Below, one piece after another: positions 55,055-63,793 of a DNA stretch of 64,000 bases; position 1 is the stretch's first letter, and each line of letters opens with the position of its first letter. The notes beneath the pieces were generated by a model. The model saw only the letters and a program-made list of their open reading frames with translations, was not told the DNA's origin and did not search any database. The stretch lies in assembly GCA_963762605.1 (NCBI GenBank), contig CAVXLJ010000031.1:62001-126000 (forward strand). Reading direction: 5' to 3'. The position numbers and the translations under genes are program-made. Origin of the DNA: CAVSRC01 sp963762605. GTDB lineage: Bacteria; Pseudomonadota; Alphaproteobacteria; Rhizobiales; Kaistiaceae.

Positions 55055-55123
55055 AGTTTGACCACCGCCTCCGGGGTGTCCCAGACCGACGGCGAGATGA
55101 TCGGGCTGACAGGGTCAATGAAT

Positions 55124-55162
55124 GGGGGCAGTGCCCTATAAGCCTTATAGAGGAGTGCCCCC
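55124..55162. promoter_or_regulatory. Nested dyads between the helicase and Nmad3 genes
   Basis: A perfect CTATAAG-C-CTTATAG palindrome (55136-55150) lies inside a wider GGGGGCA ... TGCCCCC inverted repeat. It sits between the divergent helicase remnant and the Nmad3 gene, where a regulator of the element could bind. No regulator gene is recognised in the island. Confidence 0.55.
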
Positions 55163-55292
55163 GTTACGGTGGGATGAGCCATCGGTGGAAATCACCCGCA
55201 TGGTCGACGGCTTGATGGCCTGCGCATGCCACAGGTCAAGGTGGCGCTACGGGGGCCGTAGCAGAGTAGTCAGGATAAAGGGGCAGCCAGAA

Positions 55293-56030
55293 ATGGTGAC
55301 GCGCGTCATCCTCTCCCGGAAGGGCTTCGACGCAGCCAACGGTGGGGCGCCAAGCCCAATTCTGCCCGATGGCAGGATCGTCTCCATGCCCATTCCGGTG
55401 CGGCACGGGCATATGAACTTCGGCGATGTCGTTGTGAACGGCGTACAGATCGGACCTCTTGTCGAAGAGATCACCGGCGGTCGCTACACCGGTAATAGCC
55501 GCTGTCATCCTGACCCCGTCCTGGAGGGCCCAGTAAAGGGGCTCGGACAAGTAAATGCCGCTGAGGGCCATCTGAAGCGTCAGGGCGTCAGCGAGGGCGA
55601 TCTGTTCCTGTTCTACGGCTGGTTCCGACACCTACGTGAGCGAGGACCAGGCTTTCATGCCTTGTTTGGATGGCTCGTTGTCGACACGGTTCACGAGCAG
55701 CCGTTCCCCCAGCGGTTGGCCGGGCATCCTCACGCCGACCCGTCCCACCAATGGCCCGACAACAATACGATCTACGAGGGCACGGACGCCGGGCTGTTCA
55801 GGCATTGGTCGCCAGACCTTCAGTTGACCGCAACCGGCGCCTCACGTTCAGTCTGGAGGCTCCCCGCTTGTTTCAAGGGGTGCGGCCTTTCGTATCATGA
55901 CAACCCATCGCGATGGACGCTGGACGACCAAGGGGTCCTCTTGCGAACCGTTGGGCGAGGTCAGGAGTTCGTCACCCAGTCGCCGGCTGTGGTTGACTGG
56001 GCGCTGAACGTCGTGGAGGGGCATCGATGA
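55293..56030 (+). CDS. Nmad3: putative DNA base-modification-associated protein
   Basis: Intact protein of 245 residues, which I recognise as nucleotide modification-associated domain 3. The N-terminus MVTRVILSRKGFDAANGG with PSPILPDGRIVSMPIPVRHG is the family hallmark; EGHLKRQGVSEGDLFLFYGW and HALFGWLVVDTV follow. The family was defined computationally (Aravind and co-workers) by association with phage and mobile-element base hypermodification systems; its chemistry is not established. A start here has a purine-rich site, and the in-frame sequence upstream is unlike the family. Its stop overlaps the Nmad2 start (ATGA). Confidence 0.78.
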   Translation: MVTRVILSRKGFDAANGGAPSPILPDGRIVSMPIPVRHGHMNFGDVVVNGVQIGPLVEEITGGRYTGNSRCHPDPVLEGPVKGLGQVNAAEGHLKRQGVSEGDLFLFYGWFRHLRERGPGFHALFGWLVVDTVHEQPFPQRLAGHPHADPSHQWPDNNTIYEGTDAGLFRHWSPDLQLTATGASRSVWRLPACFKGCGLSYHDNPSRWTLDDQGVLLRTVGRGQEFVTQSPAVVDWALNVVEGHR

Positions 56031-56591
56031 CACGGATTTACCGATACGTCGTCCGGTATGATCACGGTGTTGCCCCCTGCGTCCAAGCGGGCCTCTGCTC
56101 TTTGGCCATCTGCAAGCCTGCAATTCGTCGGACTGCTCGGGAGGGCGATTTAATACTGGGCTTCGCTTCCGTGGCCCAAGCGCACGAAGCTGGCCGACTT
56201 CTCTTCGCCATGATTGTTGGCGCAAAGCTGCGCTTGGAGGACTACATGGACCTTCACCCTGATCAGGCGTGATGCGATCTACGACCCTGACGGGAGCCAC
56301 CGTGTCGATGATGATCATTTCGACATGCATGGCGACGCCAGCGACCAAGCTAAGGATTGGCGCGGATGCAACGCCCTTCTTGGGGACCGGTATTGGTACT
56401 TCGGAAGCGATCCCCGGCGGTTGCCTCCGGAGTTGGAGCATCTTGTTTACGCCAGGCGCGGCCACAAGCTCCGGGACGCACGACCATCGGACTGCAACGA
56501 CGTTGTGCGCTGGCTGGATGAAGTGAAAGCCGGATCTACCAGACGACAACGATCAAGCCGCTCAAGTGGGCGTCTTGGTGCCTGCAAGTAA
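56027..56591 (+). pseudogene. Nmad2: base-modification-associated protein, one frameshift
   Basis: Starts MTRIYRYVVRYDHGVAPCVQ with AICKPAIRRTAREGDLILGF, typical of nucleotide modification-associated domain 2. The frame breaks near 56265 (after RLEDYMDLHPD). The remainder, RRDAIYDPDGSHRVDDDHFD, then LLGDRYWYFGSDPRRLPPEL and ARRGHKLRDA, continues in the next frame. With one base restored the protein would be about 187 residues. Coupled to Nmad3. A truncated 81-residue product is all that can be made unless frameshifting occurs. Confidence 0.75.
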
Positions 56592-56730
56592 GGGCGCGTG
56601 ACGGCCTTCCGGTCGCGTCCAGTGGGCCTATTGCAAGCGTGTGACACCAGCGACGGCGGCGGTGTTGGCTGCAATAAACGCTGTACCCGTCCGTCTGCTT
56701 GCCGCAGCCGGGCACTCTACAAGTCCTCAT
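56536..56730 (-). pseudogene. Cys/His finger fragment (second copy of helicase N-terminus?)
   Basis: MRTCRVPGCGKQTDGYSVYC followed by SQH and basic residues is a small C-x4-C...C-x2-H finger, like the finger that opens the helicase remnant. Downstream sequence is unlike any domain, and the 3' end overlaps the Nmad2 remnant. It is probably a fragment of another finger-containing gene. Confidence 0.4.
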
Positions 56731-57047
56731 GGGACGCCTGATTATCGTCCCCGGGGGTAGAGGGACAGGCACGAAAAGAGATTTTCGGCGCGGCGGATTG
56801 TCAGAGGCACCTGTGGAGACCGCTACTGGAGACCGCTACCAAGCGCGGGCTTCGGTGGGGAAGAACCGCCGTCAGCCGGTGCGAGGTGGCGAAAATGCCC
56901 AAGCGAACCGCCGCCCCCTACGGGGCAGGTCGGTCGGGGTTGGTTCTGAGTTCTCGGGGGGGGTAAATGACTGGGGATGCTCTCCTGGTTTGATCCTGCG
57001 GCAGTTGCACTCTATGGCTGGTAGCGCAACGATGGGAGCGGGCTGGC

Positions 57048-57818
57048 ATGGACTCGGGGGAACGGCGGAGGCAATCGGTGGTAGACCGGCGGCTCTTGTC
57101 CGCTGGGATCGTTACCACCAACAGCCCCAACGACTACGTTGTCGCGCTTGCCCGCGAGTTCGACCGTGCCCTGCGCCAGTCCCGCCAGTCTGGCGCGGTT
57201 GACCTGCCCCTTGGTCTCGCCTTCTCCTTCGTTACCGCCTCGGCCGACCGCGCGTGGCCTACGGCGGGCCTCGCCTGCCGCAAGGGCTGCGCGTTCTGCT
57301 GCCACCAGTGGGTGAGCGTCACTGCGCCGGAAGCCTTCTATCTCGCCAAGCGCCTCAAGCCCCGGCAGGTGGAGCGTGTCGTTGCGACAGCCGTCGACCG
57401 CAGGGAGGCGAGGTTCACCGGTCAGGGCACCTTTCGCTCGCCCTGCCCGCTGCTCCGCGATGACGCCTGCACCGCCTACGATGCCCGCCCGCTGGTCTGC
57501 CGGATGGCGGTCTCGACCACGCTCGAGACATGCCGGCGCGTCTATTGGGAGAACGCCGACGAACGAATTCCGGTGCCGCCTGTGTTCTCCGGGATGCGCT
57601 TTGTGGTGCAGATGGCGCTTGCCGCCGCACTGGTTCACTCCGGTCTGGCGACGGCCGCCTGCGAGTTGTCTGGGGCCGTGGCGCGTGCCTCGGAGGACCC
57701 GGGTCTCGAGCGTCGATGGCTCGCCGGCGAGGATGTCTTCGCTGGACTGCCGCGCGACCCCGTCGATCCCGGCGCCAACGTCAACATTCCCGGTGTGATC
57801 GCAGCGGCCTTCCGCTAG
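57048..57818 (+). CDS. YkgJ-family (CxxxCxxCC) cysteine-cluster protein
   Basis: Protein of 256 residues. The metal-binding cluster C77-x3-C81-x2-C84-C85-H (ACRKGCAFCCHQWV) and the downstream SPCPLLRDDACTAYDARPLVCR are the YkgJ/UPF0153 signature, thought to bind Zn or Fe-S. The C-terminal 100 residues are helical and unassigned. It is intact, on the same strand as and 450 bp after Nmad2. Whether it belongs to the modification cluster is unknown. Confidence 0.82.
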   Translation: MDSGERRRQSVVDRRLLSAGIVTTNSPNDYVVALAREFDRALRQSRQSGAVDLPLGLAFSFVTASADRAWPTAGLACRKGCAFCCHQWVSVTAPEAFYLAKRLKPRQVERVVATAVDRREARFTGQGTFRSPCPLLRDDACTAYDARPLVCRMAVSTTLETCRRVYWENADERIPVPPVFSGMRFVVQMALAAALVHSGLATAACELSGAVARASEDPGLERRWLAGEDVFAGLPRDPVDPGANVNIPGVIAAAFR

Positions 57819-58034
57819 ACACGGCCCAAAGGTGGCTTTGAGGATGGCAAGGATTTGCATGCCTGTCGGCGTCTCGATCAGGGCGGCACCCGGTTGAGCA
57901 GATGAGCCGATCATCACCGGCCGGTGCGTGCAGTGGACGAAGGACCTATCACCGCAGGGTCTGTTCCGAAATCCCTCCTGTCAGCGGCATGTCGCAGAAG
58001 ACCATTTTCCGCCGTTCGCGACGCCCTCACAACG

Positions 58035-58065
58035 GTGTTCCGTAAACAGTACCTTTTCAGAACAC
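58035..58065. promoter_or_regulatory. Inverted repeat upstream of the resolvase
   Basis: GTGTTC ... GAACAC spaced by 19 bases, in an A+T-rich patch 50-115 bp ahead of the resolvase start. Resolvases act at res sites just upstream of their genes, so this is a candidate crossover or regulatory site (inference). The rest of the 57819-58113 gap shows nothing recognisable. Confidence 0.4.
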
Positions 58066-58149
58066 TCGGCTGATCCGCTACGCTGCCGCTGTCATTGACT
58101 GCGGAGTGAGCTATGAGCCGCCAAGCGAACCAAGCCGAAGCGCGTTGCC

Positions 58150-58748
58150 GTGTACGTGCGGGTCAGCACGGCCGAGCAGAACACCAAGAACCAGCGGCGC
58201 GAGTTGAAGGCCGCCGCAGAGCGCCACGGCTGGGAGGTCGTGAAGGTGTACGAGGATGCGGGCCTGTCAGGGGCGAAGGGCCGCGACCAGCGCCCGGGGC
58301 TCGACGCCCTCCTCAAGGCCGTCACACGCCGCGAGGTCGACTTGGTGGCTGCATGGTCCGTGGACCGCCTCGGCCGGTCCCTGACGGACCTCCTCGGCCT
58401 CCTGACCGAGCTTCATGCCAAGGGGGTTGACCTCTACCTGCACCAGCAGGGGCTCGACACGTCCACCCCGTCGGGCCGCGCCATGTTCCAGATGATGGGG
58501 GTGTTCGCGGAGTTCGAGCGGGCGATGATCAGGGAGAGGGTCATGGCGGGGCTCGCCCGGGCCGGGAGGAAGGCACCAAGCTCGGCCGGAGGCGGATCGA
58601 GGATGCCGACGCGAAGAAGGCCACGGCCATCCGGTCGGCGCTGGCTGCCAAGACGGGCATCAGGCGGATCGCCCGTGAGCTTGGGGTGGGCGTGGGCACG
58701 GTGCTGCGCATCCGCGACGAGGGCGCGGAAGGAGCCACAGGGGCGTAG
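58150..58748 (+). pseudogene. Serine recombinase (resolvase) with a frameshift
   Basis: The catalytic domain is intact: VYVRVSTAEQNTKNQRREL with the nucleophilic Ser, VAAWSVDRLGRSLTDLL, and FAEFERAMIRERVMAGLARA. Near 58570 one base is missing. In the next frame the sequence continues GTKLGRRRIEDADAKKATAI and a C-terminal HTH, IRRIARELGVGVGTVLRIRD, to a stop at 58748. Upstream, an ATG at 58113 is out of frame, so the extreme N-terminus may be shifted too. Without the HTH it is unlikely to be fully active. Confidence 0.83.
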
Positions 58749-58950
58749 CAGCCGCGGAGGAGCCAATGGTCGCCAACGCTGTGGATTGCCGTTGCTTCGG
58801 GTGCCCAAGGGGGGAAAGGCGGTTCTTGGCCAATCGAGGCTAGGGTTTCAGATTTTTCTATCGAACCTTTTCGCCTCGACAAGGTGTCAGCCTGTCGGCG
58901 CAACTCATTGAGTAGGTGCGGTGCCCATCAGGTCGCGCGGTGCGCCTTGG

Positions 58951-60281
58951 TCACTTGCCGCTGTGTTTGTCTCGAGATAGCACCTCGCCGCTCTCCGAAA
59001 TCAACTGAGAGCCGTCAGGGCCTGCGAACACCAACGCGAAGCTCGCCGTGCCGAAGGACGTCTGGTCGCGTGCCGGGCTGTAAGCCCTGAAAGTGATCAT
59101 TCCGGTCACTGAACAGTCGCCACTCGGATCGCATTGGGCTTTCAGGGTTCCGGGCAAAGTGGTGTAGGTGCGATCGGGCCAACGTTCGACGAACGCCTTC
59201 TTCTGATCCATCACGTCGCTCTTTGGCATGCTCTTGCCGTAGTACGTGACCTGGGGGGCATAGAGCCGATCAAGAAAGTCGAGAGCCGATGGGCTCGGCT
59301 CGGATGTTTGCTCGAAAAACGTGCGAGCAGCATTCATTGCCTCAGCCGCCGGATCGTGCGTGGCGTTCGTGCCAGATGGCCAGATGCGATCCACAAATCT
59401 CTGTCCTGAGTTCAACAGGCTGTCGCTGGGAATTGCACCCGTAGCCAAATATCTGTCCAGCAAGCGACGTCCCGTCCCGCTGGCGTACGGACCCAGCACG
59501 ACGACATACCAGCCATTGTCGTAACGAAAGACCGAGGTGTCACCGAACTGCTTGCCCACATCGGCGGCCAAAGCGACGGCGTCGGTGGCGTTTGACCGGC
59601 TGTATATTTGGATCTAATCGCCCTGTGACGCCGAATCCGCGCGACTTGGTCCACCGGAAGTTTCTGGTTGGGGGGGAGAAGCGGTGGCTGCAATCTCGAA
59701 AGGTTCGACTTCGATCCCTACGCGCCTCGCGTCAGCAAAGGTGAGCCATTGCATCTCCGAAGGCCGCGCTTCGGAGACGTACGCAATTGCTGACAGCGGA
59801 AGGCCGAGCTGGCTCAGGTACGCCCCCACTGCCGCATTGCCGACGGAACTGACTTCTGGTTGGCCTCCTGCGTCTCGTACGTCGCATGAAAGCCCACGCG
59901 GGCTTTCCCCGACATGAAGCGGCGTACGCCGCCAAGCCACGCCAAGCCACACGCTGAGGCGCACATGAAGCCTTCAGGGACCACCGTCGTGAAGTTCTTC
60001 AGACGGATTGCCTTGCCAATCTCGATCCCAGCAAACGTACTGCCGCCAATGCTGTTCAACATCACAACCGCGTTGTCAGCACGAACCGCAGCATTTACGA
60101 ATTTCTGCTGGTCGCCATACTCGAGCTTGCCATCAACGGAAATTACGGTGAACGGATGGCCGTCGCTCGATGTCAGCGAGGTGACCTCGACAGTCGCGGC
60201 ATCCGCCAGGTGCAAACATCCCAGTAGCACCCACGCTGTAACAAACGCACTACGAAACACGCCGGCCATCTGTTCGGCCAC
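58951..60281 (-). pseudogene. ClpP-like periplasmic protein (COG3904-like), broken by frameshift and stop
   Basis: The first part (from 60281) has a signal peptide and a ClpP/crotonase-like domain: MLNSIGGSTFAGIEIGKAIR, CASACGLAWLGGVRRF with the catalytic-type Ser, and ARVGFHATYE. A shift near 59835 leads to VGAYLSQLGLPLSAIAYVSE and EARPSEMQWLTFADARRVGI. An in-frame TAG at 59614-59616 then separates a same-frame second part with a SPOR-like sequence, FGDTSVFRYDNGWYVVVLGP, and a further C-terminal domain. The common frame suggests one ancestral gene. The 58951-59571 part could still be expressed alone. Confidence 0.65.
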
Positions 60282-60380
60282 CCTATGCCACGCTGAAATC
60301 GCCCCAGATCAGGATCAGGTGGGGCAGTTTAGGCAATGGGTGATGAACTGGCCAAGAAAGTTCGACCCCGCACCGTTGCG

Positions 60381-60402
60381 CCGGTAGTGCGTCAGTTTGA
60401 AA
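60381..60402 (+). repeat. Inverted-repeat family, copy 1
   Basis: GGTAGTGCGTCAGTTTGAAAT; exact reverse complement at 61064. The two copies bracket two small ORFs. Confidence 0.6.
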
Positions 60403-60479
60403 TCCGGTGGCATTGACCAGCCCATCGAATCCGACTGGGCGCTCCTATATGCTTACCGTGAAGCATGGGAGCGATAGGA

Positions 60480-60692
60480 ATGCAGTTTCGCGTGCAGACT
60501 GGGAAGGTCGTTGATGGCAAATGGGTGCCGGGGCCTTACGATCAGCTATTTGACGCGGCCGACTTAGCCGAAGCTCAGTCGAAGGCACCGATGCATGCCA
60601 TGACGGGCACATGGCATGAAAACGGTGAATGGCTCCGGGTAATTGGACCCAATGGCCAAGAACATCGCTGGCCTCCCAAGGAGACCACCTAA
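60480..60692 (+). CDS. Small hypothetical protein
   Basis: A 70-residue polypeptide beginning MQFRVQTGKVVDGKWVPGPY and ending in a basic-acidic tail. AGGA precedes the ATG; an in-frame ATG five codons earlier is possible. No family recognised. Composition differs from the chromosome and it lies between the inverted repeats. Confidence 0.5.
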   Translation: MQFRVQTGKVVDGKWVPGPYDQLFDAADLAEAQSKAPMHAMTGTWHENGEWLRVIGPNGQEHRWPPKETT

Positions 60693-60781
60693 CGTGCCCC
60701 GTGGCCCCAAAGGCGAGAAGCGCCCCTCTGACGTGATTGGCAACGCCGTGGAAGCGGACCGAGGCCTAACGGAGACTGACA

Positions 60782-61075
60782 ATGCAGGGTTTTCGCGCTG
60801 GATTGCGAATAGTGTGGTCAGGTTATGTCGGCGTTGGCACGATCTACGGCTTTTGGGTGTTGCTAGTTACGCAATTTAGAGACTGCGGTCTCTTTACATG
60901 CCTTCCCGACTACTGGTGGCAATTCCTAGTGGTAATTTATTCAATAGCAGTTGGGGTGTTTCGTGGCGCCCTGTGGTTGCCAAATCTCATACTCAGCATC
61001 CTCCAAGGTACGTTCGTTTCCGACTGGGTTCTTCTCCAAGACGTGACCCCATTGGCTACGATCATTTCAAACTGA
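60782..61075 (+). CDS. Small hypothetical membrane protein
   Basis: A 97-residue protein with three hydrophobic stretches (YVGVGTIYGFWVLLVTQF; WWQFLVVIYSIAVGVFRGAL; LWLPNLILSIL). A+T-richer than the chromosome. The 3' end overlaps repeat copy 2. No family recognised. Confidence 0.5.
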   Translation: MQGFRAGLRIVWSGYVGVGTIYGFWVLLVTQFRDCGLFTCLPDYWWQFLVVIYSIAVGVFRGALWLPNLILSILQGTFVSDWVLLQDVTPLATIISN

Positions 61076-61085
61076 CGCACTACCC
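61064..61085 (-). repeat. Inverted-repeat family, copy 2
   Basis: Reverse complement of copy 1 over about 21 bases (ATTTCAAACTGACGCACTACC). Confidence 0.6.
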
Positions 61086-61241
61086 TTACGCCATCCGGAT
61101 CGACAAGCGGTTCATTGTCCCCGCGCGTCCAGTAGGCTCAGGGTTCTGAACCGTCCTCGTCCAAAATGGCGAGGTGCGCCCTGTCGGACGCGGTCGCAGA
61201 AGCTTGCGGACACGTCCAATGGGGCAAGGTCAGTGGACGGC

Positions 61242-61260
61242 GGATAGTGCGTCAGTTTTT
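61242..61260 (+). repeat. Inverted-repeat family, copy 3
   Basis: GATAGTGCGTCAGTTTTT, same orientation as copy 1. Pairs with copy 4 around the ORF at 61332. Confidence 0.55.
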
Positions 61261-61331
61261 GCTCCCGTTGACGACGGTATCGCAATCATCGTTCGGCTCC
61301 CATATGCTATCGGCAAGCAGGGAGACCGTCG

Positions 61332-61736
61332 GTGCTGGCGTCAGACGCGACCATTGTCGATATTGCAGCGCATCTTTCCAATCCGGTTAAATACGTGCGC
61401 GGCGTCTTGGGCAATCTGTACGTCTGTATGGGTGAACACAAACACGACGTTATTGTTGATAGCGATGGAACGGAGGTTCCGATCAGCAACGACGTCCAAG
61501 TGAGGATTGGCGTGACCGGGCGGGGACGGGCGCCGCACTACCGAGTTGAACGTGGCTGGGAGGTTGATCGCTGGTCCTCTGACGCGAAGGTCTATGGCAT
61601 CTTTGACGGTCGTAGTCATAAGACCCTCATGGAATGGACTGACGCCATCAAAGACGAGCATTGGAGCGAGAAGCCGGCGTCCTTTGATGACGTCGAGAAA
61701 CTCCTCGGTGAACTGCTCCAATTCAAGCGTCACTGA
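61332..61736 (+). CDS. Hypothetical protein between repeats
   Basis: Possible 134-residue protein from a GTG start (LASDATIVDIAAHLSNPVKY; RVERGWEVDRWSSDAKVYGI; a C-terminal SFDDVEKLLGELLQFKRH). Codon use looks coding, and no frame break is evident. No family recognised. It ends inside repeat copy 4. Confidence 0.5.
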   Translation: MLASDATIVDIAAHLSNPVKYVRGVLGNLYVCMGEHKHDVIVDSDGTEVPISNDVQVRIGVTGRGRAPHYRVERGWEVDRWSSDAKVYGIFDGRSHKTLMEWTDAIKDEHWSEKPASFDDVEKLLGELLQFKRH

Positions 61737-61748
61737 CGCACTACCGGA
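61731..61748 (-). repeat. Inverted-repeat family, copy 4
   Basis: TCACTGACGCACTACCGG, reverse complement of the copy 1 core. It directly abuts the resolvase fragment. Confidence 0.55.
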
Positions 61749-61871
61749 CGAAGGCCGCAACCAGCGCCCGGGCCTAGACGCCCTCCTCAAGGCCGTCACA
61801 CGCCGCGACATTGACTTGGTGGCCGCATGGTCGGTGACCGTCTCGGCCGCTCCCTGACGGACCTCCTCGCA
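61749..61871 (+). pseudogene. Second resolvase fragment
   Basis: About 120 bases match the resolvase at 58270-58400: RNQRPGLDALLKAVTRRDID, LVAAWSV, then after a shift DRLGRSLTDLL. It is truncated on both sides and starts at repeat copy 4, so an insertion or deletion joined the repeat to an old resolvase copy. Confidence 0.75.
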
Positions 61872-61935
61872 GGGCGGAGGGGGGATCGCGCGGTTCCTCA
61901 ACATCGAGGTTGGCTCCGCGCAGATTTCTGTCCAA

Positions 61936-62079
61936 CTATTTCAGTGGGGCTCCGACGCCGAACAGCTTCCAGAGGTAGTGCCGGATGGCTGCCACCACGA
62001 TCACCCCCACTAGGACAACCCCAAAGAGCCCGCAGAGGAGCTCTCCGAGGATGAAGATGAACCTCAGGATGTCGAGCAT
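61936..62079 (-). CDS. Small hydrophobic protein (low confidence)
   Basis: A 47-residue peptide with one long hydrophobic segment (LRFIFILGELLCGLFGVVLV). The ribosome site is weak, and an in-frame ORF extends further upstream. Possible holin-like or orphan membrane peptide; not assignable. Confidence 0.35.
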   Translation of the reverse strand: MLDILRFIFILGELLCGLFGVVLVGVIVVAAIRHYLWKLFGVGAPLK

Positions 62080-62408
62080 CCCACAATGCCTTCCATAGAG
62101 GGATGGTCTCCGTGGTGGCTCTCGCCGCCTTGACCCCCACGGGACACCGAACTCCATCCTTATGGTCCTCCTGAAGGACAACCTGAAGGGGATCAGCGGA
62201 GGTCCCGTTGTCGCGGTGCCGGCTCGAGCCATGCGAGGTCGTCGTCCTGGCTGGGAGTAGACCCACAGAAACAGGGGTAGGCGCGGTGCGGAGAGGGCAC
62301 CCGCTAGGGTGCCAGCTGGGAACCTCTCGGGCCGCGCCGTGGGCTGCTAGGGGCTGGCTGTGGGTGTCGCGCGGGTGTCGTGATCAGGGCCGGGCAAGGC
62401 CGTCCACA
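62080..62408. other. Non-coding stretch near the integrase 3' end
   Basis: About 330 bases with no recognisable gene, following the integrase stop on the minus strand. It contains short GC-rich dyads only. Confidence 0.3.
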
Positions 62409-63514
62409 TTACCGGGGTAGCTGCACTGCCTCGACACAAGCCTGCAAGGCCGCCTGCCCGGACGGCCCCGGGTAGAGGCCCATGGTCAGCGGCAACGGGT
62501 CGTCGTCGTTCGAGTGTCCGATCACTCTGCATGGTCCACGCGTGAAACCCTTGACGCCCTGCTCCAGAGCCTCGCGGGCCTTGCGCGTGAACCATCGGCG
62601 CCATGAGTGGAAATCGACCCGCGATTGGCGCACCTCGTGAGGCTGTCATCAACGCCGAGCGCACGCCGCGCCCGCGTGAAAGCTTGGGATGCTGGGGCCC
62701 CTCGCCCACGGGCGCTTTTTCTGCTCGGCAGTTCATGGAACAGGTATCGTCGGGTCGCTTCCCCTCCGTCCGCCTCCGATCAGCGGCGTCAGCTTCGAGT
62801 GGATCGGCACCTGCGTTGGCCGCTCTCCGTCTTGCCGACGCGCACGTCGAACATGCTGCCCTCCCTGCTTGACCCGCAGGCCGGCATCTCGTTGAGCCGC
62901 AGCCAGACAGCGCAGCACGCGACATAGGTCTTCAGGTAGCCGGCTTCCCCGCATCAGCGTTGCCTCGTGTCTGTGAATGGCGTTTGTCGATTTCTTCCTC
63001 GACCCGATGCTTCTTCGCGCTTCGGTACCCTCTTGCCCTTCCCTGCCACACGTTCTGGTGCTCGTTCGGGCTCCAGATGCTCCTTGTCGAGCATCCACTG
63101 CCAGTACGACGAGATGCCGGTCAGCGACTTGTTGGCGTCCCCGGTCGGCGCCGCGGCCTTGAACGCCTCTCGACGAACCGTATGGCTACCTTGGACGTGA
63201 ACTCCTCAAAACAGGCGCTGTGCCGTAGCGCGCACCATCCTCCAGCTGCTGCACCCGTGTCGGTAGGCGCTTGCCGTGCGCGGGCGAGTCCTTGTCAGCG
63301 ATGAACTGGTCACGAGGCTTGATGCGGCGTTGCCGCGCCGTCGCCACGGTCGTGAACACGCCGATCCGCTGCTCGCTTCGCTGCGCCGGAGTTCGTCGGC
63401 CCGGGCCTCCACCGCGAAGGACCAGTCGAGTTCGTCGACCTGTCCAGCTAGGCGGGCTCCCTCAGGGCCAGCGCCTCGCGACAGTGGTCTCCTTGGTCCC
63501 GTGGCGGGCCTCAT
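62409..63514 (-). pseudogene. Tyrosine integrase, multiply frameshifted
   Basis: The C-terminal part in one frame shows box II FHSWRRWFTRKAREALEQGV, then VIGHSNDDDP and the nucleophile region TMGLYPGPSG. Upstream (62740-62930, other frames) box I-like RLNEMPA and the strand KTESGQRR with QVPIHSKLTPLI are recognisable. The N-terminal half (to about 63514 or beyond) is only weakly visible. It lies next to attR on the minus strand, the expected place for the element's own integrase. At least two frame changes make it inactive. Confidence 0.78.
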
Positions 63515-63776
63515 AGATCAGTCTTCTTGAGCTCATGGATGACAGGTGTGCTTGAGAACCTCTGCCGCGGCAGGGCTGTCAGTCCGCAGCGTACTGGCGC
63601 AGGTGTGCGCCGTCACCCCTTCAGGGACGGGGGAACTCGCACCACCACCCTTGATCTGCTTGTCGTGCCACTCAAGGTGTCTGTCCTAGCTTCCGCCGCC
63701 GTGTGACTCTCGCCATCTTGCTGTACCCCATGTGTCCCCCAAATGTGTACAAGGACAGAAGCAAGGAAAAGCAGAG

Positions 63777-63793
63777 TCCCGTAGGGCGCGCCA
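63777..63793 (+). repeat. attR: 17-bp direct repeat
   Basis: Perfect copy of the tRNA-Glu 3' end (TCCCGTAGGGCGCGCCA) without the rest of the tRNA. Right boundary of the element. Confidence 0.92.

Larger units (their letters stand above)
51958..63793. mobile_element. Decayed integrative element at tRNA-Glu
   Basis: An 11.8-kb element bounded by the 17-bp repeat. It contains a broken tyrosine integrase at the attR end, a broken zinc-finger/SF2 helicase, a serine resolvase with one frameshift, an Nmad3-Nmad2 pair, a YkgJ protein, a broken ClpP-like protein and several small ORFs. It starts with a T-rich run (51958-51979). Most recognisable genes carry indels, unlike the flanking chromosome, so it is probably immobile now. 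Confidence 0.88.

Noticed and set aside
51958..63793. Island frameshifts as sequencing errors
   Set aside because: Breaks cluster in one 11-kb element and include a clean amber codon; dozens of equally G+C-rich chromosomal genes have none.
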